Below, piece after piece: positions 14,548 to 22,571 of a stretch of 53,560 nucleotides of DNA. Both the position numbers and the translations under genes were made by a program. How positions within the stretch are numbered: the stretch's first letter is position 1; each line of letters opens with the position of its first letter. The DNA comes from Erysipelotrichaceae bacterium (GTDB lineage: Bacteria > Bacillota_I > Bacilli_A > Erysipelotrichales > Erysipelotrichaceae), in NCBI GenBank assembly GCA_003520745.1, contig DOUE01000012.1:1-53560 (forward strand), given 5' to 3'. The notes below the pieces were generated by a model, which saw only the letters and a list, made by a program, of their open reading frames with translations, did not search any database and had not been told where the DNA came from.

Positions 14548-15391
14548 AAAAATCGCGATCCTGACCGATTCCGGGAGCGATGTCCCCGCGGAGATCGCCA
14601 AGGAACTGGGGATCTTCGTCCTCCCCCTCCAGGTCATCTACCAAAACCGCAGTTATCTCGACGGGGTCGATATCGATGCCCAATCCGTCTATAACCGCTT
14701 ACCGGTCGAAGTGCCTTCCACGTCGCTTCCTACGGGGGAATACGTCGACAAGATTCTCAAGCAGATCAAGGAACAGGGATACACCCATATCCTTGCGGTC
14801 GTCCTCTCTTCGGGATTGTCGGGGACCTGCAACTTCGTACGGCTCATGGCGCAGGAAAGCAAGATCCCGTTCCATGTCATCGATACCAAGAACATCGGGA
14901 TCGGCAGCGGACTCAGCGTCATCAAGGCGGCGAAACTGGTGAAGGAAGGGGGATCGTTCAGCGACGTCATCGCGAAGGTCGAAGCGATCACCCAAAAAAC
15001 CAAGGTGTTTTTCGTCCTGTCCACCCTGGAATATCTTAAAAAAGGCGGACGGATCGGCAAAGTCATGGCTTTGCTTGGGACGACCTTCGATCTGAAACCG
15101 ATCATCACCTGCAACGAAGAGGGGATCTACACCACCGTCACCAAGGCGAGAGGTCGGAAAGCTTCCTTGAAACGGCTTCAGGAACTGGTTTACGAGTTCA
15201 CCAAAGACGCAACCCGCGTCAATATCGGCTTCTCCCATGGGGATGCGTTTCAGGAAATCCCCGTGATCAAGGAAGAAACGCTGAAGCAACTCACTTCGAT
15301 ACAGAATGTCTATTTCGGACAAGTCTCTCCGGCATTGGGCGTCCATACCGGCCCAGGACTGATCGGGATCGGCGTTCAGGTCGACGAATAA
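14540..15391 (+). CDS. DegV family fatty-acid-binding protein (FakB-like)
   Basis: A 283-aa protein with all DegV landmarks: IAILTDSGSDVP at the N-terminus, the PSTSLPTGEY loop, LSSGLSGTCNF in the middle, and a C-terminal GVHTGPGLIGIG. DegV/FakB proteins carry an acyl chain and present it to the FakA kinase for phosphorylation, feeding phospholipid synthesis. No fakA is in the window. The start has GGAG upstream inside the DUF1836 gene, so the genes are translationally coupled. A terminator follows at 15398. Confidence 0.93.
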   Translation: MNEKIAILTDSGSDVPAEIAKELGIFVLPLQVIYQNRSYLDGVDIDAQSVYNRLPVEVPSTSLPTGEYVDKILKQIKEQGYTHILAVVLSSGLSGTCNFVRLMAQESKIPFHVIDTKNIGIGSGLSVIKAAKLVKEGGSFSDVIAKVEAITQKTKVFFVLSTLEYLKKGGRIGKVMALLGTTFDLKPIITCNEEGIYTTVTKARGRKASLKRLQELVYEFTKDATRVNIGFSHGDAFQEIPVIKEETLKQLTSIQNVYFGQVSPALGVHTGPGLIGIGVQVDE

Positions 15392-15397
15392 ACACAG

Positions 15398-15423
15398 AAA
15401 CGTTCGCAACACGAACGTTTTTC
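15398..15423 (+). terminator. Rho-independent terminator after degV
   Basis: AAACGTTCG (15398-15406) and CGAACGTTT (15412-15420) form a perfect 9-bp stem with a five-base loop, followed by more U. Confidence 0.85.
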
Positions 15424-15617
15424 TATCCATGTAAACCACACCTTGGCCGGGAAGACAAACCAAGGGGGAGAAGTCTCTGGTTGGATCGTAGAAGCAATCG
15501 ATGGTAAACCGGTCAGGGGTTTGCTACACTAAGGATAAAGGGAACCCATGCGTGCGAATCAAGTTGAACGGCACAACATTGGCGGTCGATCATGAAACGA
15601 CAGGGAAAGCGTAACCT

Positions 15618-16406
15618 ATGAAAAACATCGTCATCACGGGAAGTACGAAGGGAATCGGATTCGCCATGGCGAATGAATTTCTACATGCAGGATGCCAAGT
15701 GACACTTTCCGGCAGACGGGCGAACTTGGATCAGGAAATCGTGGATTTACTCCATGATATGAAGGATCGTTATATCTATGTACCATGCGATGTCAGGAGA
15801 AAGGAAGACCTGCAGCGTCTTTGGGACCTCTCCGTAGAAAAATGGGGAGAGATCGACATCTGGATCAACAATGCCGGGGTCAATACCCCGCATGCGTTCG
15901 CGCTTGAAACCGAAGATACCTACACGAGGGATGTCATCGATACGAACCTGACCGGGATGATCTACGGATGCCAGGTCGCTTCAAACGGGATGTTGAGCCA
16001 AGGAAAAGGGGCGGTTTATAGTATGGAAGGCTTGGGTTCGAACCGCATGATCCAACCCAAGACCATCTTGTACGGAACCACGAAGAGCGCTCTGACCTAT
16101 TTCATGCGTGGATTGTCGATGGAACTGAAAGGGACGGGGGTGATCGCCGGGCGTTTGTCCCCGGGAATGATGCTGACGGATTTCATCACGAAAACCCCCG
16201 ACGGACAAGAGGCGACGATCCGACACGACCCCCGCTTCCGCAAGATCTTCAACATCTTGGCGGATCATCCTGAGACGGTCGCGAAATTCTTCATCCCGCG
16301 CATGCTCGCCAATACGAAGAACGACGCGCACATCGTTTGGCTGACGCAGACGAAAGCGGCGATGCGATTCATCGCTTCTCCCCTACGTCGGCGTAAACTT
16401 GTGTAG
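15618..16406 (+). CDS. Short-chain dehydrogenase/reductase
   Basis: A 262-aa Rossmann-fold oxidoreductase. TGSTKGIG (residues 7-14) binds the cofactor, INNAG (84-88) is the structural motif, and YGTTK supplies Tyr152 and Lys156. The segment before the active Tyr (SMEGLGSNRM) and the YGTTKSALTYF context resemble the SDR class that includes chlorophyll(ide) b reductase-like proteins, which is unusual for a non-phototroph. The true substrate is unknown. AGGGAAAG precedes the start; an in-frame TAA just upstream fixes the N-terminus. TACACT near 15525 is a likely -10. It converges with a membrane protein gene across a bidirectional terminator. Confidence 0.88.
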   Translation: MKNIVITGSTKGIGFAMANEFLHAGCQVTLSGRRANLDQEIVDLLHDMKDRYIYVPCDVRRKEDLQRLWDLSVEKWGEIDIWINNAGVNTPHAFALETEDTYTRDVIDTNLTGMIYGCQVASNGMLSQGKGAVYSMEGLGSNRMIQPKTILYGTTKSALTYFMRGLSMELKGTGVIAGRLSPGMMLTDFITKTPDGQEATIRHDPRFRKIFNILADHPETVAKFFIPRMLANTKNDAHIVWLTQTKAAMRFIASPLRRRKLV

Positions 16407-16425
16407 AACACTCCTGTCGAAATAA

Positions 16426-16481
16426 AAAAGCCCGATGTCGAATTCGCATGAAGGTCTCATGTGGAATCGAATCGGGCTTTT
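16426..16481. terminator. Bidirectional terminator between convergent genes
   Basis: AAAAGCCCGAT (16426-16436) pairs with ATCGGGCTTTT (16471-16481). The inner TCGAATTC/GGAATCGA and CATGA/TCATG segments extend the stem imperfectly. A-tract and U-tract flank both sides. Confidence 0.8.
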
Positions 16482-16495
16482 GAATGGATAAGGGA

Positions 16496-16981
16496 TTAAG
16501 TCTCGGAAGTGTAACGAACCTTGCACTTCCCTTTTTCGATTTCCCACAAGGTCACGGCGATGCCGACCAGAATCAGAAGTAAAGAAATGAACTTGTAAGG
16601 GAGTCCGGCAAGCGGTAGGGCAATGACAGAAAACGCGATCCCGAGATTTGCGAAGAAGGCGATGACACAAGGTGTGCAACCATAGGTCAGGATTCCGAAA
16701 AGAACGGATAAGAACCCTAGGTTCGAACCGACGGCTTCTTTACCTTTCAAGGTCGCCATGATCGTACTGAGATTCATCAAGAATGCGGATAAGGCCGCCA
16801 TCACAATGTTCAGCAGAATATTGATGAGAACCAAGGACGACCCATAGGTTTCGCCCATCTCCGCGTAGCTCATGTTGAGTCCGTCGACCATCGTATAGAT
16901 CAGCATGAACACCGCGAAAAAGAGCAGGCCTTGCTGGATATTCTTGCGTGTTTGAAGCCGTTGTAGTGCGATCGTGATCAT
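16496..16981 (-). CDS. Small polytopic membrane protein with CTPC motif
   Basis: A 161-aa protein with about four hydrophobic segments. The third is preceded by ILTYGCTPCVIAFFANLGIAF, placing a CxxC pair at the membrane edge, which could bind metal or form a disulfide. The C-terminal tail is basic (EIEKGKCKVRY). TATACT upstream on the minus strand is a likely -10 and CGGAGG gives a good ribosome site. It stands alone between convergent and divergent neighbours. No family recognised with confidence; a thiol/redox or small-molecule transport role is possible but unsupported. Confidence 0.7.
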   Translation of the reverse strand: MITIALQRLQTRKNIQQGLLFFAVFMLIYTMVDGLNMSYAEMGETYGSSLVLINILLNIVMAALSAFLMNLSTIMATLKGKEAVGSNLGFLSVLFGILTYGCTPCVIAFFANLGIAFSVIALPLAGLPYKFISLLLILVGIAVTLWEIEKGKCKVRYTSET

Positions 16982-17137
16982 CGAAAAACCTCCGTCGAAA
17001 GGGTATGAAATGAGTATAACACAGGCAGATGGGAGATTTTGAGAGGAATGCTCGATGAATCAAAAATGAAACAAGCAAGTTAAAATTTCATTGTAAAAAT
17101 GTAAGGAAAAAATAACATTCGAAGTGTGCCCAACTCG

Positions 17138-17166
17138 TTGAGTGAGTGGGGGGATTGTGGTAAACT
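17138..17166 (+). promoter_or_regulatory. Promoter of the phn transporter operon
   Basis: TTGAGT (17138-17143), 17-bp spacer, TAAACT (17161-17166), with a 30-base leader ending in AGGAGG before the phnD-like gene. The 16982-17199 gap holds nothing else convincing. Confidence 0.65.
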
Positions 17167-17199
17167 AACGTTATAGGTTGAACCTTACAGGAGGGAACA

Positions 17200-18234
17200 A
17201 TGAAAAGAATCTTGAAATTGCTCGCCGTCTTGTTCATCGTTGTCGGATCCTTGACAGCGTGTGCAAGCAAACCGAAAGTTATCGAAGATTTGAAAGTCTT
17301 GTTTGTACCGAGTAAAGATGCTGCTACCATCATCGCTCAAACCGAACCGTTGAAACAATTGTTGATCGACGCGTTGGCGGAAAAAGGATTCGAAGTCGAA
17401 AAGGTTACGATCGACGTCACGTCCTCTTATGAAGCCGCAGGGGAAGCCCTGGCCGCCGGAACCGCGCATGTCGGTTTCATCCCGGCGAACACGTATGTCC
17501 TCTATTCCGAAGACGGTGTCGAAGTCATTCTCGCCGCTACCCGCGCCGGTTTGAATAAAGACAGTGCCAATGCGAAAGACTGGAACGACGGCTTGCCGAC
17601 GACCGGGGATAGCACGAATCAAGTTTCCTACTACCGTTCGATCGCTTTAGCCGGAACCAGTGATTATGCTCAAGCCTTGTTGGCGAAAGTCAACGCCGGA
17701 ACCGAATTGACCTGGGAAGATGTCAACGGTGCGACATGGTGCCATAGCAGTACGACGTCCGCTTCCGGTTATGTCTATCCGACCATTTGGTTGATGGACA
17801 AATTCGATAAGAAGATCACCGATTTGGCGAAACACTATAAAGTCGAAGCCGGATATGGTCAAACCGCTGCCGACTTGGCATCCGGTGCCTGTGACATCGG
17901 TGTCGGTTATGCCGACTTCCGTCGTGACTATGAAGCCAAATGGACGACTAGCACGACCGATGGTGGATTTGGAAGAACCGAATCCGTTTGGACAGAAACC
18001 GGCGTTCTGTTTGTGACCGAAGGTGTCATGAACGATACGATTTCCGTTTCCCCGGCCAACGAAGACATGTCCGACAAGTTAATCAAAGCATTGCAAGAAG
18101 CCTTCATTGAAATCGCTCAGACGGAAGCCGGTAAAGGCGCCATCGCGATCTATAGCCATGAAGGATACAAAGTCGTTACCGACGCCGACTACGAAGCAAC
18201 TCGCAAAGCCGCCGAAGTCTTGTCTGGAAACTAG
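17200..18234 (+). CDS. phnD: PhnD-like phosphate/phosphite/phosphonate ABC transporter substrate-binding lipoprotein
   Basis: A 344-aa protein with a lipoprotein signal peptide ending LTAC (Cys21). The mature part is PhnD-like: KVLFVPSKDAATI, then the LVNIGFIPANTYVL-type loop (here AHVGFIPANTYVL), YRSIALAGTSDYAQ, CHSSTTSASGYVYP and GVGYADFRRDY. The S-T-S-A-S-G segment is the anion-binding loop of the family. It captures phosphonate, phosphite or a related anion outside the cell for the PhnC/PhnE permease encoded next. A terminator-like hairpin separates it from phnC, which would keep the binding protein in excess. No C-P lyase or phosphonatase is in the window, so the ligand is unassigned. 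Confidence 0.9.
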   Translation: MKRILKLLAVLFIVVGSLTACASKPKVIEDLKVLFVPSKDAATIIAQTEPLKQLLIDALAEKGFEVEKVTIDVTSSYEAAGEALAAGTAHVGFIPANTYVLYSEDGVEVILAATRAGLNKDSANAKDWNDGLPTTGDSTNQVSYYRSIALAGTSDYAQALLAKVNAGTELTWEDVNGATWCHSSTTSASGYVYPTIWLMDKFDKKITDLAKHYKVEAGYGQTAADLASGACDIGVGYADFRRDYEAKWTTSTTDGGFGRTESVWTETGVLFVTEGVMNDTISVSPANEDMSDKLIKALQEAFIEIAQTEAGKGAIAIYSHEGYKVVTDADYEATRKAAEVLSGN

Positions 18235-18242
18235 AACCAAAG

Positions 18243-18269
18243 GCGAGGGGGCGACCCCTCGCTTTTTTT
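18243..18269 (+). terminator. Intra-operon attenuator between phnD and phnC
   Basis: GCGAGGGG (18243-18250) pairs with CCCCTCGC (18255-18262), closed by a GCGA tetraloop and followed by seven U. Partial termination here would give more binding protein than ATPase and permease, which continue 14 bases later. Confidence 0.85.
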
Positions 18270-18282
18270 AACGAGGTCCACT

Positions 18283-19050
18283 ATGATTCAATTCAAAAAC
18301 GTTGTCAAGACTTACCCCGGAGGGGTCCAAGCCCTGAAGGGGATCAATCTTACGATCGAACAAGGGGAATTCGTCGCCATCATCGGGTTGTCCGGTGCCG
18401 GTAAGAGTACCTTGATCCGCAGTATCAACCAAATGCATCAGATCACCGGCGGTGAACTCATCGTCGACGGTCAGGATGTTTCGAAGTTGTCCGGCGAAGC
18501 GCTTCGTCGTTTTCGTCGCAATATCGGCATGGTTTTCCAATCCTTCAACCTCGTCAAGAGGACGACCGTCATCAAGAATGTCTTGGCGGCGCGTGTCGCG
18601 GACATGCCGTTGTGGAAAAGCATGCTGGGGATTTATTCCAAATCCGATAAAATCTTAGCCTTAGAAGCTTTGGATAAAGTCGGAATCCTTGAGAAGGCGT
18701 ATGTCCGAGCCGATATGTTGTCGGGCGGACAACAGCAACGTGTCGCGTTGGCCCGATGCTTGGCGCAAAAACCGCAGATCATTCTCGCGGACGAACCCGT
18801 CGCATCCTTGGATCCGCTGACATCCCAGCAAGTCATGGAAGATTTCGTCAAAGTCAACCGCGACCTCAACATCACCGTGATCGCGAACATGCACCATGTG
18901 GATATCGCGACCAAGTATTCCAAACGGATCATCGGGATCAAGGCCGGAGAGATCGTCTTCGACGGACCCAGCAGCGAACTCACCAACGATCACTTGACCG
19001 AGATCTACGGACGCAATCTGCAACGCGACGACTTCATGGGAGTGGAATGA
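18283..19050 (+). CDS. phnC: PhnC-like ABC transporter ATP-binding protein
   Basis: A 255-aa ATPase with Walker A GLSGAGKST (about residues 35-43), Q-loop, signature LSGGQQQRVALARCLA, Walker B IILADEP and the switch His in MHHVD. The sequence follows the PhnC subfamily (MVFQSFNLVKRTTVIKNVLAARV). It powers import through the two PhnE subunits. Its stop codon overlaps the next start (ATGATG/TGA), so translation is coupled. Confidence 0.95.
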   Translation: MIQFKNVVKTYPGGVQALKGINLTIEQGEFVAIIGLSGAGKSTLIRSINQMHQITGGELIVDGQDVSKLSGEALRRFRRNIGMVFQSFNLVKRTTVIKNVLAARVADMPLWKSMLGIYSKSDKILALEALDKVGILEKAYVRADMLSGGQQQRVALARCLAQKPQIILADEPVASLDPLTSQQVMEDFVKVNRDLNITVIANMHHVDIATKYSKRIIGIKAGEIVFDGPSSELTNDHLTEIYGRNLQRDDFMGVE

Positions 19051-19871
19051 TGAAGTGGCTGAAGAACTTGATCCGTCCCGAACCGTTGGTTTTGGGAAAC
19101 GGGAAGATCGTACAACCGAAAATGAGCATCATGGTCATCCTTGTGCCGATTTTCATCGTGGCGATCCTCTTTTCGGCCTACATCATCGAATTCGACATCT
19201 TCATCCTTTTACGTCGGGGATATCAATTCTTCGTCATCGTCGGAAGGATGATCCCGCCGGATTGGTCTTATTTCCCCGAAGTCATCGGACCGTTGGTCGA
19301 AACGATCATGATGTCGATTTTCGGTACTTTGCTTGGGGCGTTCCTCTCCTTGCCGCTGGCGTTCTTGAGTTCCGATAACATCATCAAAAACAAAGTGTTC
19401 CTTTGGACCAACCGTATGGTCGTCAGCTTGTTCCGTACGTTGCCGATCCTCATCTTCGCGTTCATCCTGAAATATATCTTCGGGATCGGAACCTTCGCCG
19501 GTACGTTGGCGATCGCTCTGTTCACTTGGTTGATCATGACGAAGATGCTTTATGAAATCATCGAAACCGTGGATATGGGGCCTTTCGAAGCGATTGAATC
19601 CAGCGGCGCAAGCCGTCTGCGTGCCTTCATCGTCAGCATCGTCCCTCAGATCCTTGGCCAATACATCTCCATCGCCCTCTACAATTTCGAAATGAACGTA
19701 CGTAGCGCAGCCATCCTGGGTTATGTCGGAGCCGGGGGGATCGGATTGTTACTGAATGAGAAACTGGGTTGGAGACGATATGACCAAGTCGGTCTGATTC
19801 TCTTCGCCTTGTTGGTTACCGTTTATGTGATCGAATCGATTAGCCGACTCATCCGAACGAGGTTATCCTGA
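19050..19871 (+). CDS. phnE: PhnE-like ABC transporter permease (first copy)
   Basis: A 273-aa permease with about six membrane segments and the EAA cytoplasmic loop (EAIESSGASRLRAFIVSIVPQIL), ending with AAILGYVGAGGIGLLL, typical of PhnE. GGGAG (19038-19042) favours the second ATG at 19050 over the one at 19047; both overlap the phnC stop. A longer in-frame extension upstream lies inside phnC and is not real. It forms a heterodimer with the next gene product. Confidence 0.93.
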   Translation: MKWLKNLIRPEPLVLGNGKIVQPKMSIMVILVPIFIVAILFSAYIIEFDIFILLRRGYQFFVIVGRMIPPDWSYFPEVIGPLVETIMMSIFGTLLGAFLSLPLAFLSSDNIIKNKVFLWTNRMVVSLFRTLPILIFAFILKYIFGIGTFAGTLAIALFTWLIMTKMLYEIIETVDMGPFEAIESSGASRLRAFIVSIVPQILGQYISIALYNFEMNVRSAAILGYVGAGGIGLLLNEKLGWRRYDQVGLILFALLVTVYVIESISRLIRTRLS

Positions 19872-19872
19872 T

Positions 19873-20688
19873 ATGAGCGAAAACATTCTGAAAATGTATA
19901 AGAAGCGCCCGAAAGACTGGATCGTCAAATGGGGCAGCTTCCTTGTCATCGCCTTGTTGATCGCCGTCAGCGTCCCGTATGTCGACTACAACGGTCTGAC
20001 GGACTACGGACAAGAGATCGCGAAGAGTATTATTTTTGGTATCATACAACCGGATCTTTCGCTTCTTTTCGACTTCTCGAAGACTGAAGCGGTTCCTTAT
20101 CTGTTACTTGAAACCGCATGTATCGCGTTTTTAGGTACCTTGGTCGGTTCCGTGTTGGCTTTGCCCTTCGCATTCATCTCTTCCCGCAACATCGTTCCGA
20201 AGTGGGTCGCCACGATCGGCACCTTCTTTATCACCGTCGTCCGTACGTTCCCGGCCTTCGTCTATGGTTTGATGTTCATCCGCGTCACCGGTCCCGGACC
20301 GTTCACAGGCGCATTGACCTTGGCGGTTTCCGGTATCGGGATGACGGCGAAGTTGTATGTGGAAACGATCGAAGATTTGGATAAGGGGATCATCGAAGCC
20401 CTCGATGCTTCCGGATGCAACGCCATCCAGAAAATCCGCTACGGGATCATCCCGCAACTCATGAGCAATTTCGCATCCATCACGATCTACCGTTTCGAAA
20501 TCAATGTCAAGAACGCATCGATCCTCGGATTGGTCGGAGCCGGAGGGATCGGGTATCCCTTGATCTCTGCCATCGGCGCCTTCCGCTGGAGCGATGCCGG
20601 AACCTTGTTGTTCGGCTTGATCGTCCTGGTCCTCATCATCGAATATGGCTCAGGCAGACTACGCAGGAAACTCGCGACGGGGTTATAA
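19873..20688 (+). CDS. phnE: PhnE-like ABC transporter permease (second copy)
   Basis: A 271-aa permease with the same layout as the preceding one: six segments, EAA loop (EALDASGCNAIQKIRYGIIPQLM) and ILGLVGAGGIGYPL. Two adjacent, diverged phnE copies are common in Gram-positive Phn systems. It starts one base after the previous stop, with GAGG upstream. A terminator hairpin overlaps its stop codon. The operon ends here with no catabolic gene attached. Confidence 0.93.
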   Translation: MSENILKMYKKRPKDWIVKWGSFLVIALLIAVSVPYVDYNGLTDYGQEIAKSIIFGIIQPDLSLLFDFSKTEAVPYLLLETACIAFLGTLVGSVLALPFAFISSRNIVPKWVATIGTFFITVVRTFPAFVYGLMFIRVTGPGPFTGALTLAVSGIGMTAKLYVETIEDLDKGIIEALDASGCNAIQKIRYGIIPQLMSNFASITIYRFEINVKNASILGLVGAGGIGYPLISAIGAFRWSDAGTLLFGLIVLVLIIEYGSGRLRRKLATGL

Positions 20689-20704
20689 CCCGTCGTTTTC
20701 TTTT
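20675..20704 (+). terminator. Terminator of the phn operon, overlapping the stop codon
   Basis: CGACGGG (20675-20681) pairs with CCCGTCG (20689-20695) and TTTTCTTTT follows. The phnE stop codon lies in the loop. Confidence 0.8.
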
Positions 20705-20710
20705 GGCGAG

Positions 20711-20739
20711 TGGAAAACGGGCCAAGCATCGATTATAAT
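20711..20739 (+). promoter_or_regulatory. Promoter placed for a leaderless transcript
   Basis: TGGAAA (20711-20716), 17-bp spacer and perfect TATAAT (20734-20739). The -10 ends only six bases before the ATG at 20746, so transcription would begin at the start codon. There is no ribosome site upstream. Confidence 0.6.
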
Positions 20740-20745
20740 GAAATT

Positions 20746-21681
20746 ATGAAGTACATCGAAAAAACCCGATTCAACATCGCTTTCCTCGTCATCCTTCTGA
20801 CATTATCGGGATGTGTTTTCATTCGTCCGATCCCCAAAGACCTCACACATTCGAAAACGATGTCGATGACGGATGACTACTATGCGATCGACACCGCGTT
20901 CCACTTGGCGCATAGTCAGTACTTCGAAGAGGGATCGACGGTTTTTTGGGTTGAATCCGAAATGGAATTGGCGCTACTCCTGACGATACGGTTTGAACAG
21001 GGGGAGTTCATGACGGAATACATGAGTGAAGAACGTCTGGACCATGATAAGGTCGTTTCATACTTGATCAGTCTCTTTGTCCACGACTTCGAATATTATG
21101 AAGGGACGGTCGAGTATAGCGAAAACGGAAGGCTTCAGGTGGTCTCCGATACGGTCACACTGGTCGTCGACGAAGATGAAATCGAGCTTGTGGAAAAGAA
21201 GATCGACGAGTGGACCTATGTTTTGAAGAAGCAGAACCTTGAGGATGTTAAAGATGTGACGTACTTGCACGATCAGATCATCAAACGAGTGCGGTATGAT
21301 GACGAGGCGATCAAAAACAAAAGGCGCGATTCGGACTCCTTCTCAGCGCGGGGTGTCTTCGAAGACGGCTTGGCGGTATGCAACGGATATAGCCAAGCCT
21401 ATATGGGCTTGCTGAAGGAGTTGGGGATCCCGACCCTGATGATTAGCTCGGATGCGGAGGATCATGCCTGGAATCTTGTCTATGTCGATGAGGAATGGAA
21501 GTATGTCGATACGACGTGGGATGATTATGATTACCCGATCGAAAAACCGATGTACGATTATTTCCTCCTTGATCAAGAAGAGTTCTATGATCATGAATTC
21601 GACGATACCGGTGATATGACGCTATCCGAGGAAGATTATCTGTCATTCGCGGAATATGTCTTCCCACAGACCGCAAACTAA
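20746..21681 (+). CDS. Transglutaminase-like domain lipoprotein
   Basis: A 311-aa lipoprotein: Lys/Arg start, hydrophobic core and lipobox ending LSGC (Cys23). Residues about 170-270 form a transglutaminase/protease core. The nucleophile Cys is in GVFEDGLAVCNGYSQAYMGLL, His in DAEDHAWNLV and Asp in YVDTTWDD, so the triad is complete. Such extracytoplasmic domains cleave or crosslink peptides or cell-wall material. The start at 20746 has no Shine-Dalgarno and is probably leaderless; an ATG at 20738 stops at once. The N-terminal 140 residues are acidic and unassigned. It converges with a DUF1287 protein, which is also an extracytoplasmic Cys/His enzyme fold. Confidence 0.85.
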   Translation: MKYIEKTRFNIAFLVILLTLSGCVFIRPIPKDLTHSKTMSMTDDYYAIDTAFHLAHSQYFEEGSTVFWVESEMELALLLTIRFEQGEFMTEYMSEERLDHDKVVSYLISLFVHDFEYYEGTVEYSENGRLQVVSDTVTLVVDEDEIELVEKKIDEWTYVLKKQNLEDVKDVTYLHDQIIKRVRYDDEAIKNKRRDSDSFSARGVFEDGLAVCNGYSQAYMGLLKELGIPTLMISSDAEDHAWNLVYVDEEWKYVDTTWDDYDYPIEKPMYDYFLLDQEEFYDHEFDDTGDMTLSEEDYLSFAEYVFPQTAN

Positions 21682-21707
21682 AAGCACCTGGTTGAATCAG
21701 GTGCTTT
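21681..21707. terminator. Bidirectional terminator between convergent genes
   Basis: A perfect 10-bp stem, AAAGCACCTG (21681-21690) with CAGGTGCTTT (21698-21707), and a seven-base loop. Confidence 0.8.
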
Positions 21708-21708
21708 C

Positions 21709-22437
21709 TTATGGATTGAGGATCCAACGATAATGTCCGGTGATGCCTTGTGTTTTACTTCCGTATTCCAAACGGTCTTCTTCCCGTTTGGGTTGTCCGC
21801 TGTTGTGGATGATGAACGGGATGCCGTTGATGTTCTTGATGTCCGAAATGACGGCGATATGGGAGAAATCATCCCCGAAAACAACCAAGTCCCCGGGCAT
21901 CCATTGGTCGCGGTCGTAAATGTCGTTGGTCAGCTTCACCGCATGGGCATCAAGGAAGATCTTCACATTCAAGACCCGTCTGAAATCGATGTTGGGGTCG
22001 CGGAACTCGATATAATCATAGGCGGTCCAACGACGCGCCTTGATGTCCGCATCGATCAAATCCTTCAAACTATATCCGGCTTGCTTCAAAGCGCGCCAAA
22101 TCAAGTCCGTGCAAACCCCCTCGTCATCCGGGGGATATCCGCCGGCATAATAGGCGCTGCGATAGGTTACCATGTTTTGCGCATCGATCCGCGCACCATA
22201 GACGATCTCCCTAAAATCATCGACGCCATCATGATCGTAGTCAGGCAACGGGGCGATGCCATAGTCAAGCAGAGTCAAGGGTAAACCATCGATCGGTTCG
22301 AGTTGTTTGGGTTCTTCCTTCGGATGAAGGAAACTGGAAATCGTAAGACCGACGCCTACGACCAAAAGAATAGGTAAAAAAACGACGAGGATGAGTCGTC
22401 CGATTTTAACTCTCCGTTTCGGGGGTAGGTGTTTCAT
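21709..22437 (-). CDS. DUF1287 (NlpC/P60-superfamily-like) membrane-anchored protein
   Basis: A 242-aa protein with one N-terminal membrane anchor (residues about 13-36) and an external DUF1287 domain. The domain shows YPPDDEGVCTDLIWRALKQAGY with the presumed nucleophile Cys, WMPGDLVVF, and FSHIAVISD with the His. DUF1287 is distantly related to NlpC/P60 cysteine peptidases, so cell-wall peptide or lipid hydrolysis is plausible. A DYDHDGVDDF stretch near residue 65 looks like a calcium-binding (dockerin/EF-hand-like) loop. Monocistronic, between a convergent transglutaminase lipoprotein and a divergent Fpg-like gene. Confidence 0.82.
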   Translation of the reverse strand: MKHLPPKRRVKIGRLILVVFLPILLVVGVGLTISSFLHPKEEPKQLEPIDGLPLTLLDYGIAPLPDYDHDGVDDFREIVYGARIDAQNMVTYRSAYYAGGYPPDDEGVCTDLIWRALKQAGYSLKDLIDADIKARRWTAYDYIEFRDPNIDFRRVLNVKIFLDAHAVKLTNDIYDRDQWMPGDLVVFGDDFSHIAVISDIKNINGIPFIIHNSGQPKREEDRLEYGSKTQGITGHYRWILNP

Positions 22438-22571
22438 GGCACAATTATATCAGAGAAACCTTGAACGTCAAAGGAGAAAACACGCCGTTGAATCGTATCG
22501 GCATATTGAATTCGCAAGAGGGATTTGCTAAAGTGAAACCAAAGGATGGATGTGCATCCGAAGGAGCCGAA

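Noticed and set aside
14699..15463. 254-aa minus-strand reading frame
   Set aside because: Antisense to degV, with no start signal and no recognised motif.
15548..15617. Very short peptides upstream of the SDR gene
   Set aside because: Frames of 9-15 codons, without regulatory residues or a hairpin that would suggest an attenuator.
18756..19049. N-terminal extension of the first PhnE
   Set aside because: It is a shadow frame inside phnC, rich in Arg/His/Asp without domain character; the true start overlaps the phnC stop.
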